From contig NZ_CP083746.1 in NCBI RefSeq assembly GCF_020151015.1, forward strand, positions 817,001 through 881,000: a stretch of DNA of 64,000 nt, written 5' to 3'. This DNA is from Pseudomonas sp. p1(2021b) (GTDB taxonomy: Bacteria; Pseudomonadota; Gammaproteobacteria; Pseudomonadales; Pseudomonadaceae). Each line of letters begins with the position of its first letter. Within the stretch, counting starts at the first letter, position 1. The notes under the pieces were generated by a model. It did not search any database. It was not told the DNA's origin and saw only the letters and a list, made by a program, of their open reading frames with translations. The position numbers and the translations under genes were made by a program. This document shows, piece after piece, positions 49,451 through 59,644 of the stretch.

Positions 49451-50491
49451 TCAAGGCGCCGGGTTGGGCTGCTCCTGATGGATCGCCTCGATGGCCGCGA
49501 GCAGTTCGTCGCTCAGGGTCAGGGCCAGGCTGTCCAGGTCGCTCTGCAGTTGCTCGACGCTGGTGGCGCCGAGGATATTGCTGGTCACGAACGGTTGGCG
49601 GGTCACGAACGCCAGGGCCATCTGCGCCGGGTCCAGGCCATGGGCCCGGGCCAGTTGTACGTAGCGGCTGCAGGCTGCCACGGTCTGCGGGTTGGAGTAG
49701 CGGGCGAAGCGGCTGAACAGGGTCAGGCGCGCACGCTCTGGCCGGGCACCGTCTTCGTACTTGCCCGAGAGCATGCCGAACGCCAGAGGCGAATACGCCA
49801 ACAGCCCGCACTGTTCACGGATCGCCACTTCCGCAAGGCCCACCTCGAAGCTGCGGTTGAGCAGGTTGTAGGGGTTCTGGATCGACACTGCCCGCGGCCA
49901 CCCGCGGGCTTCGGCCAGGTGCAGGAACTTCATCGTGCCCCAGGGCGTTTCATTGGACAGGCCGATGTGGCGTATCTTGCCTGCGCGCACCTGTTCGTCG
50001 AGCACTTCCAAGGTTTCTTCCAGCGGCGTGAAATGGTCGTGCGGCAAGTGCTGGTAGCCCAGCTTGCCGAAGAAGTTGGTGCTGCGCTCGGGCCAGTGCA
50101 GCTGGTACAGGTCGATGCGGTCGGTGTGCAGGCGGCGCAGGCTCTCGTCCAGGGCGGCGACGATGTGCTGGCGGTTGTGCTTGAGCTGGCCATCGCGGAT
50201 ATGGCTGATGCCGTTGCCGGGGCCGGCCACCTTGCTGGCCAGGACCCAATCGTCGCGATCGCCATGGCGGCGGAACCAGTTGCCGATGATGCGCTCGGTG
50301 GCAGCGTAGGTTTCCGGGCGCGGGGGCACCGGGTACATTTCGGCGGTATCGATGAAGTTGACCCCACTGGCCTTGGCCAGGGCGATCTGGGCGAAGGCTT
50401 CGGCCTCGTCGTTCTGCTCGCCCCAGGTCATGGTCCCCAGGCACAGGGCGCTGACGTTGAGGTCGGTACGGCCGAGCTGGCGGTATTCCAT
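49451..50491 (-). CDS. NADP(H)-dependent aldo-keto reductase (Tas-like)
   Basis: A 346-residue aldo-keto reductase of the Tas/YghZ type. The catalytic tetrad can be seen: D and Y in NFIDTAEMYPV, K in WVLASKVAG and H in LYQLHWPERS. The C-terminal NADP site is SNILGATSVEQL. I chose the ATG at 50491, which gives the usual MEYRQLGRTDL; the AAGGAG site is 10 bases away. E. coli Tas can complement tyrosine auxotrophy, but the physiological substrate is unknown. Confidence 0.9.
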   Translation of the reverse strand: MEYRQLGRTDLNVSALCLGTMTWGEQNDEAEAFAQIALAKASGVNFIDTAEMYPVPPRPETYAATERIIGNWFRRHGDRDDWVLASKVAGPGNGISHIRDGQLKHNRQHIVAALDESLRRLHTDRIDLYQLHWPERSTNFFGKLGYQHLPHDHFTPLEETLEVLDEQVRAGKIRHIGLSNETPWGTMKFLHLAEARGWPRAVSIQNPYNLLNRSFEVGLAEVAIREQCGLLAYSPLAFGMLSGKYEDGARPERARLTLFSRFARYSNPQTVAACSRYVQLARAHGLDPAQMALAFVTRQPFVTSNILGATSVEQLQSDLDSLALTLSDELLAAIEAIHQEQPNPAP

Positions 50492-50748
50492 CAGGCATCG
50501 TCTCCTTGCAAATGAAGCCATCAAATCAGGTTGAAATTTTTTGCGCAATCTGGATAATTCTGCCCCTCTCCGTGTGGCGGAAGTGATGCACCACCATGCA
50601 GGAGGAACCCTTGTCGAACATTGGACGCGCCGACCCGAGCCCCCAATAGCGTCCGTGTGCGGCTGCGCGCTTGCCCTTGGCAAGCTGTGCACTATCCAGT
50701 AAGATTCGCCGTCTATTTTTCGCTGGGCGGCCTCTGAGGCTTTAGAGA
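50492..50748. other. Gap between aldo-keto reductase and rplM with a ribosomal promoter
   Basis: About 255 bases between divergent genes. It contains a strong sigma-70 promoter for rplM (50677-50705). A 12-codon TTG frame (50611-50649) has a perfect AGGAGGAA site but ends before the promoter, so it is not part of the rplM transcript unless another start lies upstream. Confidence 0.5.
50677..50705 (+). promoter_or_regulatory. Sigma-70 promoter of rplM-rpsI
   Basis: TTGGCA, 17 bases, TAAGAT. Predicted start of transcription near 50712, giving a leader of about 37 bases. Confidence 0.75.
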
Positions 50749-51177
50749 ATGAAAACTTTTACTGCTAAACCGGAAACAGTAAAGCGCGACTGGTACGTAG
50801 TTGACGCCGCTGGTCAGACCCTGGGTCGTCTGGCTACCGAAATCGCTCGTCGCCTGCGTGGCAAGCACAAGCCAGAATACACCCCTCACGTTGACACCGG
50901 CGACTACATCGTCGTCATCAACGCCGAGCAGGTACGTGTCACTGGTGCCAAGACTTCGGACAAGATGTACTACTCCCACTCCGGTTTCCCAGGCGGCATC
51001 AAGGAAATCAGCTTCGAGAAGCTGATCGACAAAGCCCCTGAGCGTGTTATCGAAACTGCGGTCAAAGGCATGCTGCCGAAGAACCCGCTGGGTCGCGACA
51101 TGTACCGCAAGCTGAAAGTGTACGCGGGTGCTGCTCACCCTCACACTGCTCAGCAGCCTCAAGAACTGAAGATCTAA
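50749..51177 (+). CDS. rplM: 50S ribosomal protein L13
   Basis: L13, 142 residues, an early-assembly protein of the large subunit. The sequence begins [20 protein letters not shown] and has [16 protein letters not shown] and, near the end, [16 protein letters not shown], all typical of L13. Length is normal. Codon use is of the highly expressed type. The ribosome-binding site is weak by sequence (GGCTTTAGAGA). It forms an operon with rpsI 14 bases on. Confidence 0.98.
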   Translation: MKTFTAKPETVKRDWYVVDAAGQTLGRLATEIARRLRGKHKPEYTPHVDTGDYIVVINAEQVRVTGAKTSDKMYYSHSGFPGGIKEISFEKLIDKAPERVIETAVKGMLPKNPLGRDMYRKLKVYAGAAHPHTAQQPQELKI

Positions 51178-51191
51178 CGGGATAGTTCATT

Positions 51192-51584
51192 ATGTCGGCG
51201 ACTCAAAATTACGGCACTGGCCGTCGCAAGACCGCAACCGCTCGCGTTTTCCTGCGTCCGGGTACTGGTAACATCTCCATCAACAACCGTCCTCTGGACA
51301 CCTTCTTCGGCCGCGAAACCGCTCGCATGGTTGTTCGCCAGCCGCTGGAGCTGACCGAGACCGTCGAGAAGTTCGACATCTACGTCACCGTCGCCGGTGG
51401 TGGTGTCAGCGGTCAGGCCGGTGCGATCCGTCACGGTATCACCCGCGCGCTGATGGAATACGACGAAACCCTGCGTGGCGCTCTGCGTCGTGCTGGCTAC
51501 GTCACCCGCGACGCTCGTGAAGTCGAGCGTAAGAAAGTGGGTCTGCGTAAAGCGCGTAAGCGTCCTCAGTACTCCAAGCGTTAA
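51192..51584 (+). CDS. rpsI: 30S ribosomal protein S9
   Basis: S9, 130 residues, ends in the invariant KRPQYSKR tail that reaches the P-site tRNA. The start is [20 protein letters not shown] with basic residues. Length is normal. A strong terminator follows. Co-transcribed with rplM. Confidence 0.98.
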   Translation: MSATQNYGTGRRKTATARVFLRPGTGNISINNRPLDTFFGRETARMVVRQPLELTETVEKFDIYVTVAGGGVSGQAGAIRHGITRALMEYDETLRGALRRAGYVTRDAREVERKKVGLRKARKRPQYSKR

Positions 51585-51601
51585 TACCGCTTCGGCAGTC
51601 G

Positions 51602-51641
51602 AAAAAAAGCCCGGTTCCATATTTGGAACCGGGCTTTTTTT
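51602..51641 (+). terminator. Rho-independent terminator of rplM-rpsI
   Basis: AAAAAAGCCCGGTTCC and GGAACCGGGCTTTTTT form a long stem with an ATATTT loop, ending in a T run. Because A and T runs flank both sides it may also work in reverse. Confidence 0.95.
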
Positions 51642-51851
51642 ATGTCTTGAACTAACCTGTCAGCATGTCAGTGACAACTTGCCGCATAGACACAGATCAA
51701 GCAAAGCGAGGGTTGCAGCCCGACCGGGGGGTAATCACCTTGTCAGTGTGTGGACTTGTTCCTTACCATTGCGGCCAATTTTTAGTGCCACAGACATTAC
51801 TAAGTAGATGCCTGATCCAACAGGCCAAAGCAGCTGATGGGAGAGGACTGA

Positions 51852-52445
51852 ATGAGCAATGACGGCGTCAACGCAGGCCGGCGCCGCTTCCTCGTAGCCG
51901 CCACATCCGTGGTAGGCGCAGCGGGGGCAGTGGGGGCTGCGGTACCGTTCGTGGGGTCATGGTTCCCCAGTGCCAAGGCGAAAGCCGCAGGTGCACCGGT
52001 GAAGGTCAATATCGCCAAGGTCGAGCCGGGTCAGCAAATGGTGGCTGAGTGGCGGGGGCAACCTGTTTTCATTGTGCGACGAACCGAGGAGATCCTCGGC
52101 AACCTGAAGAAGATCACCGGGGATTTGTCCGACCCCGAGTCCAAGTCGTCGGTGCAGCCGACCTATGTCGATCCGCAGAACCGCGCCATCAAACCCGAGA
52201 TTCTCGTTCTGGTCGGCCTGTGTACCCACCTGGGCTGCTCGCCCACGTTCCGTCCTGAAGTCGCACCCGCCGACCTGGGGCCGAAATGGGTGGGGGGCTA
52301 CTTCTGCCCTTGCCATGGTTCGCACTACGACCTGGCTGGTCGCGTCTACAAGGCGCAGCCGGCACCTCTCAACCTGCCAGTGCCTCCGCACTCGTACGAG
52401 TCGGATGACATCATCGTCATCGGCGTCGATCAGGAGAACGCATGA
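51852..52445 (+). CDS. petA: Cytochrome bc1 Rieske iron-sulfur subunit
   Basis: The Rieske subunit passes electrons from ubiquinol to cytochrome c1. The 197-residue protein has a twin-arginine signal (GRRRFLVAATS) that also serves as membrane anchor, and the 2Fe-2S ligands in CTHLGC (C124, H126, C129) and CPCHGSH (C152, C154, H155). A weak promoter candidate is TTGTCA, 17 bases, TTACCA at 51740-51768. Its stop overlaps the petB start. Confidence 0.97.
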   Translation: MSNDGVNAGRRRFLVAATSVVGAAGAVGAAVPFVGSWFPSAKAKAAGAPVKVNIAKVEPGQQMVAEWRGQPVFIVRRTEEILGNLKKITGDLSDPESKSSVQPTYVDPQNRAIKPEILVLVGLCTHLGCSPTFRPEVAPADLGPKWVGGYFCPCHGSHYDLAGRVYKAQPAPLNLPVPPHSYESDDIIVIGVDQENA

Positions 52446-53656
52446 TGAGCAAGTTCATGGACTGGATTGATGCTCGCTTCCCCGCTACCAAGATGTGGGA
52501 AGACCACCTGAGCAAGTATTACGCGCCCAAGAACTTCAACTTCTTCTACTTCTTCGGCTCCCTGGCCTTGTTGGTGCTGGTCAACCAGATCGTCACTGGC
52601 GTCTGGCTGACCATGAGTTTCACGCCGTCGGCCGAAGAGGCGTTCGCCTCGGTCGAATACATCATGCGCGACGTGGAGTACGGCTGGATCCTGCGCTACC
52701 TGCATTCCACCGGCGCTTCGGCGTTCTTCATCGTGGTGTACCTGCACATGTTCCGCGGGCTGCTCTATGGCTCGTACCAGAAGCCGCGCGAGCTGGTCTG
52801 GCTGTTCGGCATGCTGATCTACCTGGCGCTGATGGCCGAGGCGTTCATGGGCTACCTGCTGCCTTGGGGGCAGATGTCCTACTGGGGCGCGCAGGTGATC
52901 ATCTCGCTGTTCGGTGCCATTCCGGTGATCGGCGACGACCTGACCCAATGGATCCGCGGTGACTACCTGATCTCGGGCATCACCCTGAACCGCTTCTTCG
53001 CCCTGCACGTGATCGCCTTGCCGATCGTCATACTGGGCCTGGTGGTGTTGCACATCCTGGCACTGCATGAGGTGGGTTCCAACAACCCCGATGGCGTCGA
53101 CATCAAGAAGAACAAGGACGAGAACGGCGTGCCGCTCGATGGCATTCCTTTCCACCCGTACTACACCGTGAAGGATATCGTCGGGGTGGTGGTGTTCCTG
53201 TTCGTGTTCTGCGCCGTGGTGTTCTTCTTCCCTGAAATGGGTGGCTACTTCCTGGAGAAACCGAACTTCGAGCAGGCGAACGCGTTCAAGACCCCCGAGC
53301 ACATCGCGCCGGTATGGTACTTCACGCCATTCTACGCGATCCTGCGCGCCGTTCCTGACAAGCTGTTCGGCGTCATCGCCATGGGCGCCGCCATTGCCGT
53401 ACTGTTCGTGTTGCCCTGGTTAGACCGCAGCCCCGTGCGCTCCATGCGCTACAAGGGCTGGCTGAGCAAGATCTTCCTGCTCGTGTTCTGCGTGGCCTTC
53501 ATGATCCTGGGTGTGCTGGGCGTACTGGCGCCGACGCCGGGTCGGACCTTGCTGTCGCAGGTCTGCACCGTGCTGTATTTCGCCTACTTCCTCCTGATGC
53601 CGTTCTACACCAGGCTCGAGAAGACCAAACCGGTTCCGGAAAGGGTGACTGGCTGA
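52442..53656 (+). CDS. petB: Cytochrome b of the bc1 complex
   Basis: Cytochrome b, 404 residues, holds haems bL and bH and both quinone sites. Eight membrane helices are expected; the haem-ligand region HSTGASAFFIVVYLHMFRG near residues 84-102 and the second pair near HVIALPIVILGLVVLHIL are visible. The Q-site PEW-like motif reads PVWYFTPFYAILRA near residue 290. The start ATG overlaps the petA stop by ATGA. Confidence 0.96.
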   Translation: MMSKFMDWIDARFPATKMWEDHLSKYYAPKNFNFFYFFGSLALLVLVNQIVTGVWLTMSFTPSAEEAFASVEYIMRDVEYGWILRYLHSTGASAFFIVVYLHMFRGLLYGSYQKPRELVWLFGMLIYLALMAEAFMGYLLPWGQMSYWGAQVIISLFGAIPVIGDDLTQWIRGDYLISGITLNRFFALHVIALPIVILGLVVLHILALHEVGSNNPDGVDIKKNKDENGVPLDGIPFHPYYTVKDIVGVVVFLFVFCAVVFFFPEMGGYFLEKPNFEQANAFKTPEHIAPVWYFTPFYAILRAVPDKLFGVIAMGAAIAVLFVLPWLDRSPVRSMRYKGWLSKIFLLVFCVAFMILGVLGVLAPTPGRTLLSQVCTVLYFAYFLLMPFYTRLEKTKPVPERVTG

Positions 53657-54438
53657 TGAAAAAGCTAATAGCAGTATTGTTCCTGGCAGTGATGCCCGCC
53701 TTGTCCTTCGCCGCCAGCGAGCACGGCCCGGTGCTGGACAAGGTCGATATCGACCTCACCGACAAGGCCGCCATGCAGGACGGCGCGCGTACCTTCGCCA
53801 ACTATTGCATGGGGTGCCACAGCGCCAAGTTCCAGCGTTACGAGCGGGTCGCCGACGACCTGGACATCCCGCACGAGCTGATGCTCGAGAAGCTGGTGTT
53901 CACCGGGGCGAAGATCGGCGACCACATGAAGATCGGCATGCAGCCCGACGATGCCAAGACCTGGTTCGGTGCGGCGCCGCCGGACCTCACCTTGGTCGCC
54001 CGCGTGCGCGGCACCGACTGGCTGTACACCTACCTGCGCAGCTTCTATGAGGACAAGTCGCGTCCTTATGGGGTGAACAACAAGGTGTTCCCGAACGTCG
54101 GCATGCCTAACGTGCTGGTGGGCTTGCAAGGCAACCAGGTGATCGGCTGCAAGCAAGTGCAGACTGTGGTCGACGGCAAGAAGCAATTCGACCCGCTGAC
54201 CGGCAGCCCATTGACCCATGAAGCTTGTGACCAGCTGACCATCGAGCCGAATTCCGGTACCCTGACGACCGAGCAGTTCGACGAGAAGGTCAAGAACCTG
54301 GTGACCTTCCTGGCCTATTCGGCCAACCCGGTCAAACTGGAAAGCCAGCGCATCGGTACCTATGTGTTGCTGTACCTGGCTTTCTTCTTCGTATTCGCCT
54401 ACTTGCTCAAGCGCGAATACTGGAAGGACGTGCACTGA
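53656..54438 (+). CDS. petC: Cytochrome c1 of the bc1 complex
   Basis: Cytochrome c1, 260 residues: signal peptide (1-19, ending SFA), the haem c site CMGCH (C51 to H55) and one C-terminal membrane anchor (YVLLYLAFFFVFAYLLKREY). The axial Met ligand is probably in the IGMQPDD region. It starts right at the petB stop. The three pet genes are one operon and donate electrons to periplasmic cytochromes. Confidence 0.96.
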   Translation: MKKLIAVLFLAVMPALSFAASEHGPVLDKVDIDLTDKAAMQDGARTFANYCMGCHSAKFQRYERVADDLDIPHELMLEKLVFTGAKIGDHMKIGMQPDDAKTWFGAAPPDLTLVARVRGTDWLYTYLRSFYEDKSRPYGVNNKVFPNVGMPNVLVGLQGNQVIGCKQVQTVVDGKKQFDPLTGSPLTHEACDQLTIEPNSGTLTTEQFDEKVKNLVTFLAYSANPVKLESQRIGTYVLLYLAFFFVFAYLLKREYWKDVH

Positions 54439-54462
54439 TCACGCAGTAGTTTCTGGTAGTTG

Positions 54463-54516
54463 AACGCGCCCTGGGGCGCCCCTTCGCGATTGCGTCGGGG
54501 TCCTCCAGGGCGCGTT
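54463..54516 (+). terminator. Long inverted repeat after petC
   Basis: AACGCGCCCTGG (54463-54474) and CCAGGGCGCGTT (54505-54516) are exact inverse complements with a 30-base loop. The following TTG is only a weak T run. Probably ends or trims the petABC transcript before sspA. Confidence 0.6.
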
Positions 54517-54560
54517 TGCATTTGGAGTTTCACAAGCATCCCCATGCGAGGAGGCGCTAC

Positions 54561-55184
54561 ATGGGCGCAACCAACAGGTTAGCCTGCTATTCCGACCCCG
54601 CTGATCACTATTCTCACCGGGTACGCCTTGTTCTCGCCGAGAAGGGCGTCAATGTACAGATTGTCGACGTCGACCCCGGTCGTCTGCCGCCCAAGCTGGT
54701 CGAAGTGAACCCTTACAGCAGTGTGCCGACGCTGGTCGATCGTGACCTGGCGCTCTACGAGTCCAGCGTGGTGATGGAGTACCTCGAGGAACGTTACCCG
54801 CACCCGCCCTTGATGCCGGTCTACCCGGTGGCCCGGGGCAACAGCCGCTTGCTGATGCATCGCATCCAGCGCGACTGGTGCGTACTGGCGGACACCATCC
54901 TCGACCCGCGCAGCACGGATGCGGCGCGTGCCGAGGCGCGCAAGGCCCTGCGCGAAAGCCTGACTGGTGTGTCGCCGTTGTTCGGCGAGTTCTCCTGCTT
55001 CATGAGCGAGGAGCAAAGCCTGGTCGATTGTTGTCTATTACCCATATTGTGGCGGTTGCCAGTCATGGGTATCGAATTGCCGCGGCAGGCCAAGCCGCTA
55101 TTGGATTACATGGAGCGGCAGTTTGCCCGCGAGCCTTTCCAGGCGAGCCTGTCCGCTGCAGAACGTGAAATGCGCAAGCTTTAA
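54561..55184 (+). CDS. sspA: Stringent starvation protein A
   Basis: SspA is a GST-fold protein that binds RNA polymerase and changes transcription under stress; in Pseudomonas it also affects virulence and alginate genes. The 207-residue product begins [20 protein letters not shown] and has [20 protein letters not shown], the GST thioredoxin-like part. The ATG at 54561 has GAGGAGG upstream. It is 10 bases from sspB, its classical partner. Confidence 0.96.
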   Translation: MGATNRLACYSDPADHYSHRVRLVLAEKGVNVQIVDVDPGRLPPKLVEVNPYSSVPTLVDRDLALYESSVVMEYLEERYPHPPLMPVYPVARGNSRLLMHRIQRDWCVLADTILDPRSTDAARAEARKALRESLTGVSPLFGEFSCFMSEEQSLVDCCLLPILWRLPVMGIELPRQAKPLLDYMERQFAREPFQASLSAAEREMRKL

Positions 55185-55194
55185 GGAGCCGTTG

Positions 55195-55614
55195 ATGAAC
55201 TCCAGTCGCCCCTATCTGGTTCGAGCGCTGTATGAGTGGATCGTCGACAACGATTGCACCCCCCATATGCTGGTCAACGCCGAATATCCGGCTGTCCAGG
55301 TTCCCCAGGGATTCGCCAGTGACGGCCAGATTGTCCTGAACATCTCCCCCAACGCCGTGCGCAGCCTGCACATGGATAACGACGCCGTGAGCTTCGAAGG
55401 CCGCTTCAGTGGTGTGGCCCATTCGCTGTTCGTGCCGGTGGGCGCGATCCTGGGTATCTATGCCCGGGAGAACGGCCAGGGCATGGTGTTCGAGCTGGAG
55501 CCGCCATTGATGGGCGGCGACGACCTGGACGATGAAAGCGTCGAGCCGGATGACGATGGCCCGCCCGAGCCACCGCGCCCGAGCGGCCGGCCCAGCCTCA
55601 AGGTGGTCAAGTAA
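55195..55614 (+). CDS. sspB: ClpXP protease specificity adaptor SspB
   Basis: SspB delivers ssrA-tagged proteins, and the MucA fragment made after AlgW/MucP cleavage in related systems, to ClpXP. The 139-residue protein has the globular tag-binding part (YLVRALYEWIVDNDCTPH; LNISPNAVRSL), then an acidic linker and a C-terminal PSLKVVK, the short ClpX-binding tail. The ATG at 55195 follows AAGGAGCCGTTG. Terminator just after. Confidence 0.96.
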   Translation: MNSSRPYLVRALYEWIVDNDCTPHMLVNAEYPAVQVPQGFASDGQIVLNISPNAVRSLHMDNDAVSFEGRFSGVAHSLFVPVGAILGIYARENGQGMVFELEPPLMGGDDLDDESVEPDDDGPPEPPRPSGRPSLKVVK

Positions 55615-55616
55615 AC

Positions 55617-55648
55617 AAAAAAGGCGATCCGGATGGATCGCCTTTTTT
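55617..55648. terminator. Bidirectional terminator between sspB and the YgdR-like gene
   Basis: AAAAAAGGCGATCC and GGATCGCCTTTTTT are perfect inverse complements with a GGAT loop; A and T runs on both sides serve both genes. Confidence 0.95.
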
Positions 55649-55666
55649 GTGTCGCGGAACCTGTGA

Positions 55667-55885
55667 TTACAGGTCCTTGATGCTGCGCACCTGGTCCTTG
55701 TTGACGCGGGTGCGTTTGCCGTCCAGTTGCTCGAACTCATAGAAGCCCGAATCGGCGTCGTATTCCGGGGCGTCGGTGGTCTGGAATTCGCGGCCGTCGT
55801 TGAGGGTGATCTGGCTCGGGGTGGAGCAACCGGCCAGGGCGGCGAAGGCGCCGATTGCAAGGACGGACAGCAGGGACTTCTTCAT
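55667..55885 (-). CDS. YgdI/YgdR-family small lipoprotein
   Basis: A 72-residue lipoprotein. The signal ends in the lipobox LAGC (Cys 20), followed by an SH3-like fold seen in the DUF903/YgdI family: SQITLNDGREFQTTDAPEYD and GKRTRVNKDQVRSI. The start at 55885 has AGGAAG upstream. The role is unknown. The gene runs towards sspB and shares its terminator. Confidence 0.85.
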   Translation of the reverse strand: MKKSLLSVLAIGAFAALAGCSTPSQITLNDGREFQTTDAPEYDADSGFYEFEQLDGKRTRVNKDQVRSIKDL

Positions 55886-55934
55886 GGGTACTTCCTGGGT
55901 TTTGGTTGAACGCTGTTGTTGCCGGTCATGGCTC

Positions 55935-56000
55935 ATCGCCGGCAAGCCGGCTCCCGCAGTAACGCAGCGCATGACGGGCGGGAGCCGGCTTGCCGGCGAT
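55935..56000. repeat. Perfect 23-base inverted repeat (REP-like) between ygdR-like and dolP
   Basis: ATCGCCGGCAAGCCGGCTCC plus CGC and its exact reverse complement lie 20 bases apart. The core GCCGGCAAGCCGGC differs from the GCGGGCTTG unit but follows the same plan. It falls between two genes on the minus strand. Confidence 0.85.
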
Positions 56001-56011
56001 GCAGTTGGGTA

Positions 56012-57249
<1,238 letters not shown>

Positions 57250-57268
57250 CTAAAAAATCGGAATGGGT

Positions 57269-57640
57269 TCAGCATTCGAAGGCGTTTTTCAGCCATTGCA
57301 GCGGCTGGCCCGCGTGGTGGCTGCCCTGCAGGGCGACAACGTCGAAGCGGCAGGGCTGGTTGGCCCAGCGCGGCTCCTTCTGCAGGAACAGGTTGGCGGC
57401 TAGCGCCAGTCGCTTCTGCTTGCGTCCGTCGATGCTGCCGACGGCGCCGCCGAAGGCCGCATGCAACCGGTAGCGGACTTCGACGAATACTACTGTATCG
57501 GCGTCGAGCATGACCAGATCGAGCTCACCGCCCTTGCATCGCCAATTGCGCGCCAGTAATCGCAGGCCATGCCCCCGAAGGTATTCGAGGGCATGGTTTT
57601 CCGCGGCAAGGCCTGCGCTGGAAGGCGATGCGTCGGGCAT
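57269..57640 (-). CDS. yraN: YraN (UPF0102) endonuclease-like protein
   Basis: A 123-residue protein of the UPF0102 family with a restriction-endonuclease-like core: AENHALEYLRGHGLRLLARNW, GELDLV and VVFVEVRYR hold the usual acidic and basic residues. No activity is established. The ATG at 57640 overlaps the lpoA stop (ATGA). It lies 88 bases before diaA on the same strand. Confidence 0.9.
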   Translation of the reverse strand: MPDASPSSAGLAAENHALEYLRGHGLRLLARNWRCKGGELDLVMLDADTVVFVEVRYRLHAAFGGAVGSIDGRKQKRLALAANLFLQKEPRWANQPCRFDVVALQGSHHAGQPLQWLKNAFEC

Positions 57641-59457
57641 CAGCGTGGGGTGTCCGGCAGGCGCTTGACCTGGCCGCCGGAGAACTCGGCCCAGGGCAGT
57701 TGGCGCTCGACGCGCTGGCTGGGGCTCATGGTCAGGCTGCCGGAGAGGCCTTCGATGCGGTTGTCCGGCAGGGCCTTCAGCTGGCCCAGGCGAGGGGCCA
57801 GGCTGTAGGCGTCCACGCCCATGGCGTACAGGCGGCCGAGGCTGCCGGCGGCCTGGGGCCACTGCTGGACCACCTGCTGGCGCAGGCTGTTGCTGCTGTC
57901 GAGCAACCAAGGGGTCTCGCAGAAGCGGATGCCGTTCATGTCGTTGTACTGGTTCACGTCACCGCTGGCGCTGTAGAGGTTGGAGGTGGCGTAGACCGGC
58001 ACGTCGCCCGCGTACTGGAAGTTCAGGGTCGGCTTGATCTGCTGGGCCTGCTGCGGTGTGGAGGCGAGGAAGATGAAGTCGATGTCCTGGCGGCGCGACG
58101 GTTGTGCGGCGATGGTGCCGCCAACGGTGCTCTGCAGGCTCTTGGCGCGGCCTTCGCTCTGGCGCAGTTGGAACAGCTCGGCGATCTGCTGGGCCAAGGC
58201 GACCGGTTGGGCGATGCGTTCGGCGGCCAGCAGCGTGCCGCCATGGCCTTCCCAATCCTGGCGGAAGGCGGCGAGCACGCGGTCGCCCCATTCACCGCTC
58301 GGTACCAGGGCCACGGCGCGGACCAGGCCATCGGCGCGGGCACGTCGCGAGACTTCGCGGGCTTCGTCCTCGGCGGCAAGGCCGAACTGGAACAGCTGGG
58401 GTGGTGCTTTCTGGCCGGCATCGGCGTAGTTCAGCGCCAGGGTGGTGATCGGCAGTTGCGGGTTGGCCGCGAGCTTCTTCACCAGCGGTTTTTCCAGCGG
58501 GCCGACCACCAGCTGCACGCCGGCGGCCTGGGCCTGGCGGTAGAAGTCGTCCAGCGAGGTCAGGCGCGAGCTGTCGAACACCTGTACGGCAGGAGCCGGC
58601 TGGCCGGATTGCTGGGCCTGGAAGTGGGCCGCCATGAAGCCGTCGCGCAGGGCGCGGGCGACGCCGGCCAGCGGTCCTTCCTGGGGCAGCAGCAGGGCGA
58701 TCTTGGTCAGCGGTTGGCTGGCCAGTTCCTTGAGCTTGACCAGGGCCAGGGGCAGTTGCTTGGCGGCGGGGTGTTCCGGGTGCTGGTTGCGCCAGGTGTC
58801 GATGGCGGCCTGTTGTTGCTCCAGGGTGCCGGCGCTCTTCACCGCCAGGGCCAGGCTGGTCCAGCCGGCCAGGGTCTCGTTGGCGGCCGGCTGTTGCAGC
58901 TGTTCGGCCGGCAGCGAGGCGACCAATGCCCAGATCGAGTCGTTGTTGGCGGCAGCGGCCTGGTCGCTGAGCAGGGGCGCGAGCAATACGCGCTGCTGGG
59001 CGGCAGCCAGCGCCTGGCCATCGGCCTCGAGGGCGGCGGCGTGGACGCTGTAGGTGCGTGCCTGCTGCTCCTGCGGCAGTTCGCCCAGGCGCTGCAGGCT
59101 CGGGTGGGCGAGGGCGGTCAGGGCGGCCTTGGGCTGGTTGCGGCTCATGGCGAGCTCGGCAGCCAGGGTGCTGGCGAACACCTGCTGGGCAGGCTTGAGC
59201 GAGTCCAACGGGACCTGCTCGAGAATGCGTGCGGCGCGTGGGTAGTCCTTCTGCTTATAGGCCAGGTCGGCGGCGCTCAGGCGCAGCAGGGCGGCATCTT
59301 CAGCGGACTTGCTGGTGGCGGCCTTGTCGAGCAGTTGCTCGATGCTGGCATCTGGGGTGCGTGGCAGTTCGCCCAGGCTGGATGAGGGCGAGCTGGCGCA
59401 GGCTGCCAGCAGGGCAGTCAGGCAGAGGGCTGTGAACAGCCGCAGGCAAGCGATCAT
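57640..59457 (-). CDS. lpoA: Penicillin-binding protein activator lipoprotein LpoA
   Basis: LpoA reaches from the outer membrane to activate a class A penicillin-binding protein (PBP1a in E. coli, PonA in Pseudomonas). The 605-residue protein has a lipobox LAAC (Cys 20). An N-terminal TPR-like part (about residues 30-245) precedes a periplasmic-binding-protein-like domain (about residues 255-600: KIALLLPQEGPLAGVARALRDG). The name follows the conserved cluster with yraN, diaA and dolP. It is divergent from rsmI. Confidence 0.92.
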   Translation of the reverse strand: MIACLRLFTALCLTALLAACASSPSSSLGELPRTPDASIEQLLDKAATSKSAEDAALLRLSAADLAYKQKDYPRAARILEQVPLDSLKPAQQVFASTLAAELAMSRNQPKAALTALAHPSLQRLGELPQEQQARTYSVHAAALEADGQALAAAQQRVLLAPLLSDQAAAANNDSIWALVASLPAEQLQQPAANETLAGWTSLALAVKSAGTLEQQQAAIDTWRNQHPEHPAAKQLPLALVKLKELASQPLTKIALLLPQEGPLAGVARALRDGFMAAHFQAQQSGQPAPAVQVFDSSRLTSLDDFYRQAQAAGVQLVVGPLEKPLVKKLAANPQLPITTLALNYADAGQKAPPQLFQFGLAAEDEAREVSRRARADGLVRAVALVPSGEWGDRVLAAFRQDWEGHGGTLLAAERIAQPVALAQQIAELFQLRQSEGRAKSLQSTVGGTIAAQPSRRQDIDFIFLASTPQQAQQIKPTLNFQYAGDVPVYATSNLYSASGDVNQYNDMNGIRFCETPWLLDSSNSLRQQVVQQWPQAAGSLGRLYAMGVDAYSLAPRLGQLKALPDNRIEGLSGSLTMSPSQRVERQLPWAEFSGGQVKRLPDTPR

Positions 59458-59644
59458 GTAAAAGTCCTGTTACTCGATCAAGTTGGCCGGCAATTGTACC
59501 CAAGCGTCGGCCGGGGCGCGATGTCGCTGACGTTGATCCTTCAATATAGGTCGCCTTGCGGGGGTTGCCGGTGAAGTTCTTTGCGCGTTGTTGCGGGCGC
59601 TCGGGCTACAATGGCGCCTTTGATCCACATGACAGGTATGCGCA

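Noticed and set aside
57628..59385. 585-codon plus-strand open frame opposite lpoA
   Set aside because: Gln/Gly/Leu-rich shadow of lpoA; no ribosome-binding site and no domain.
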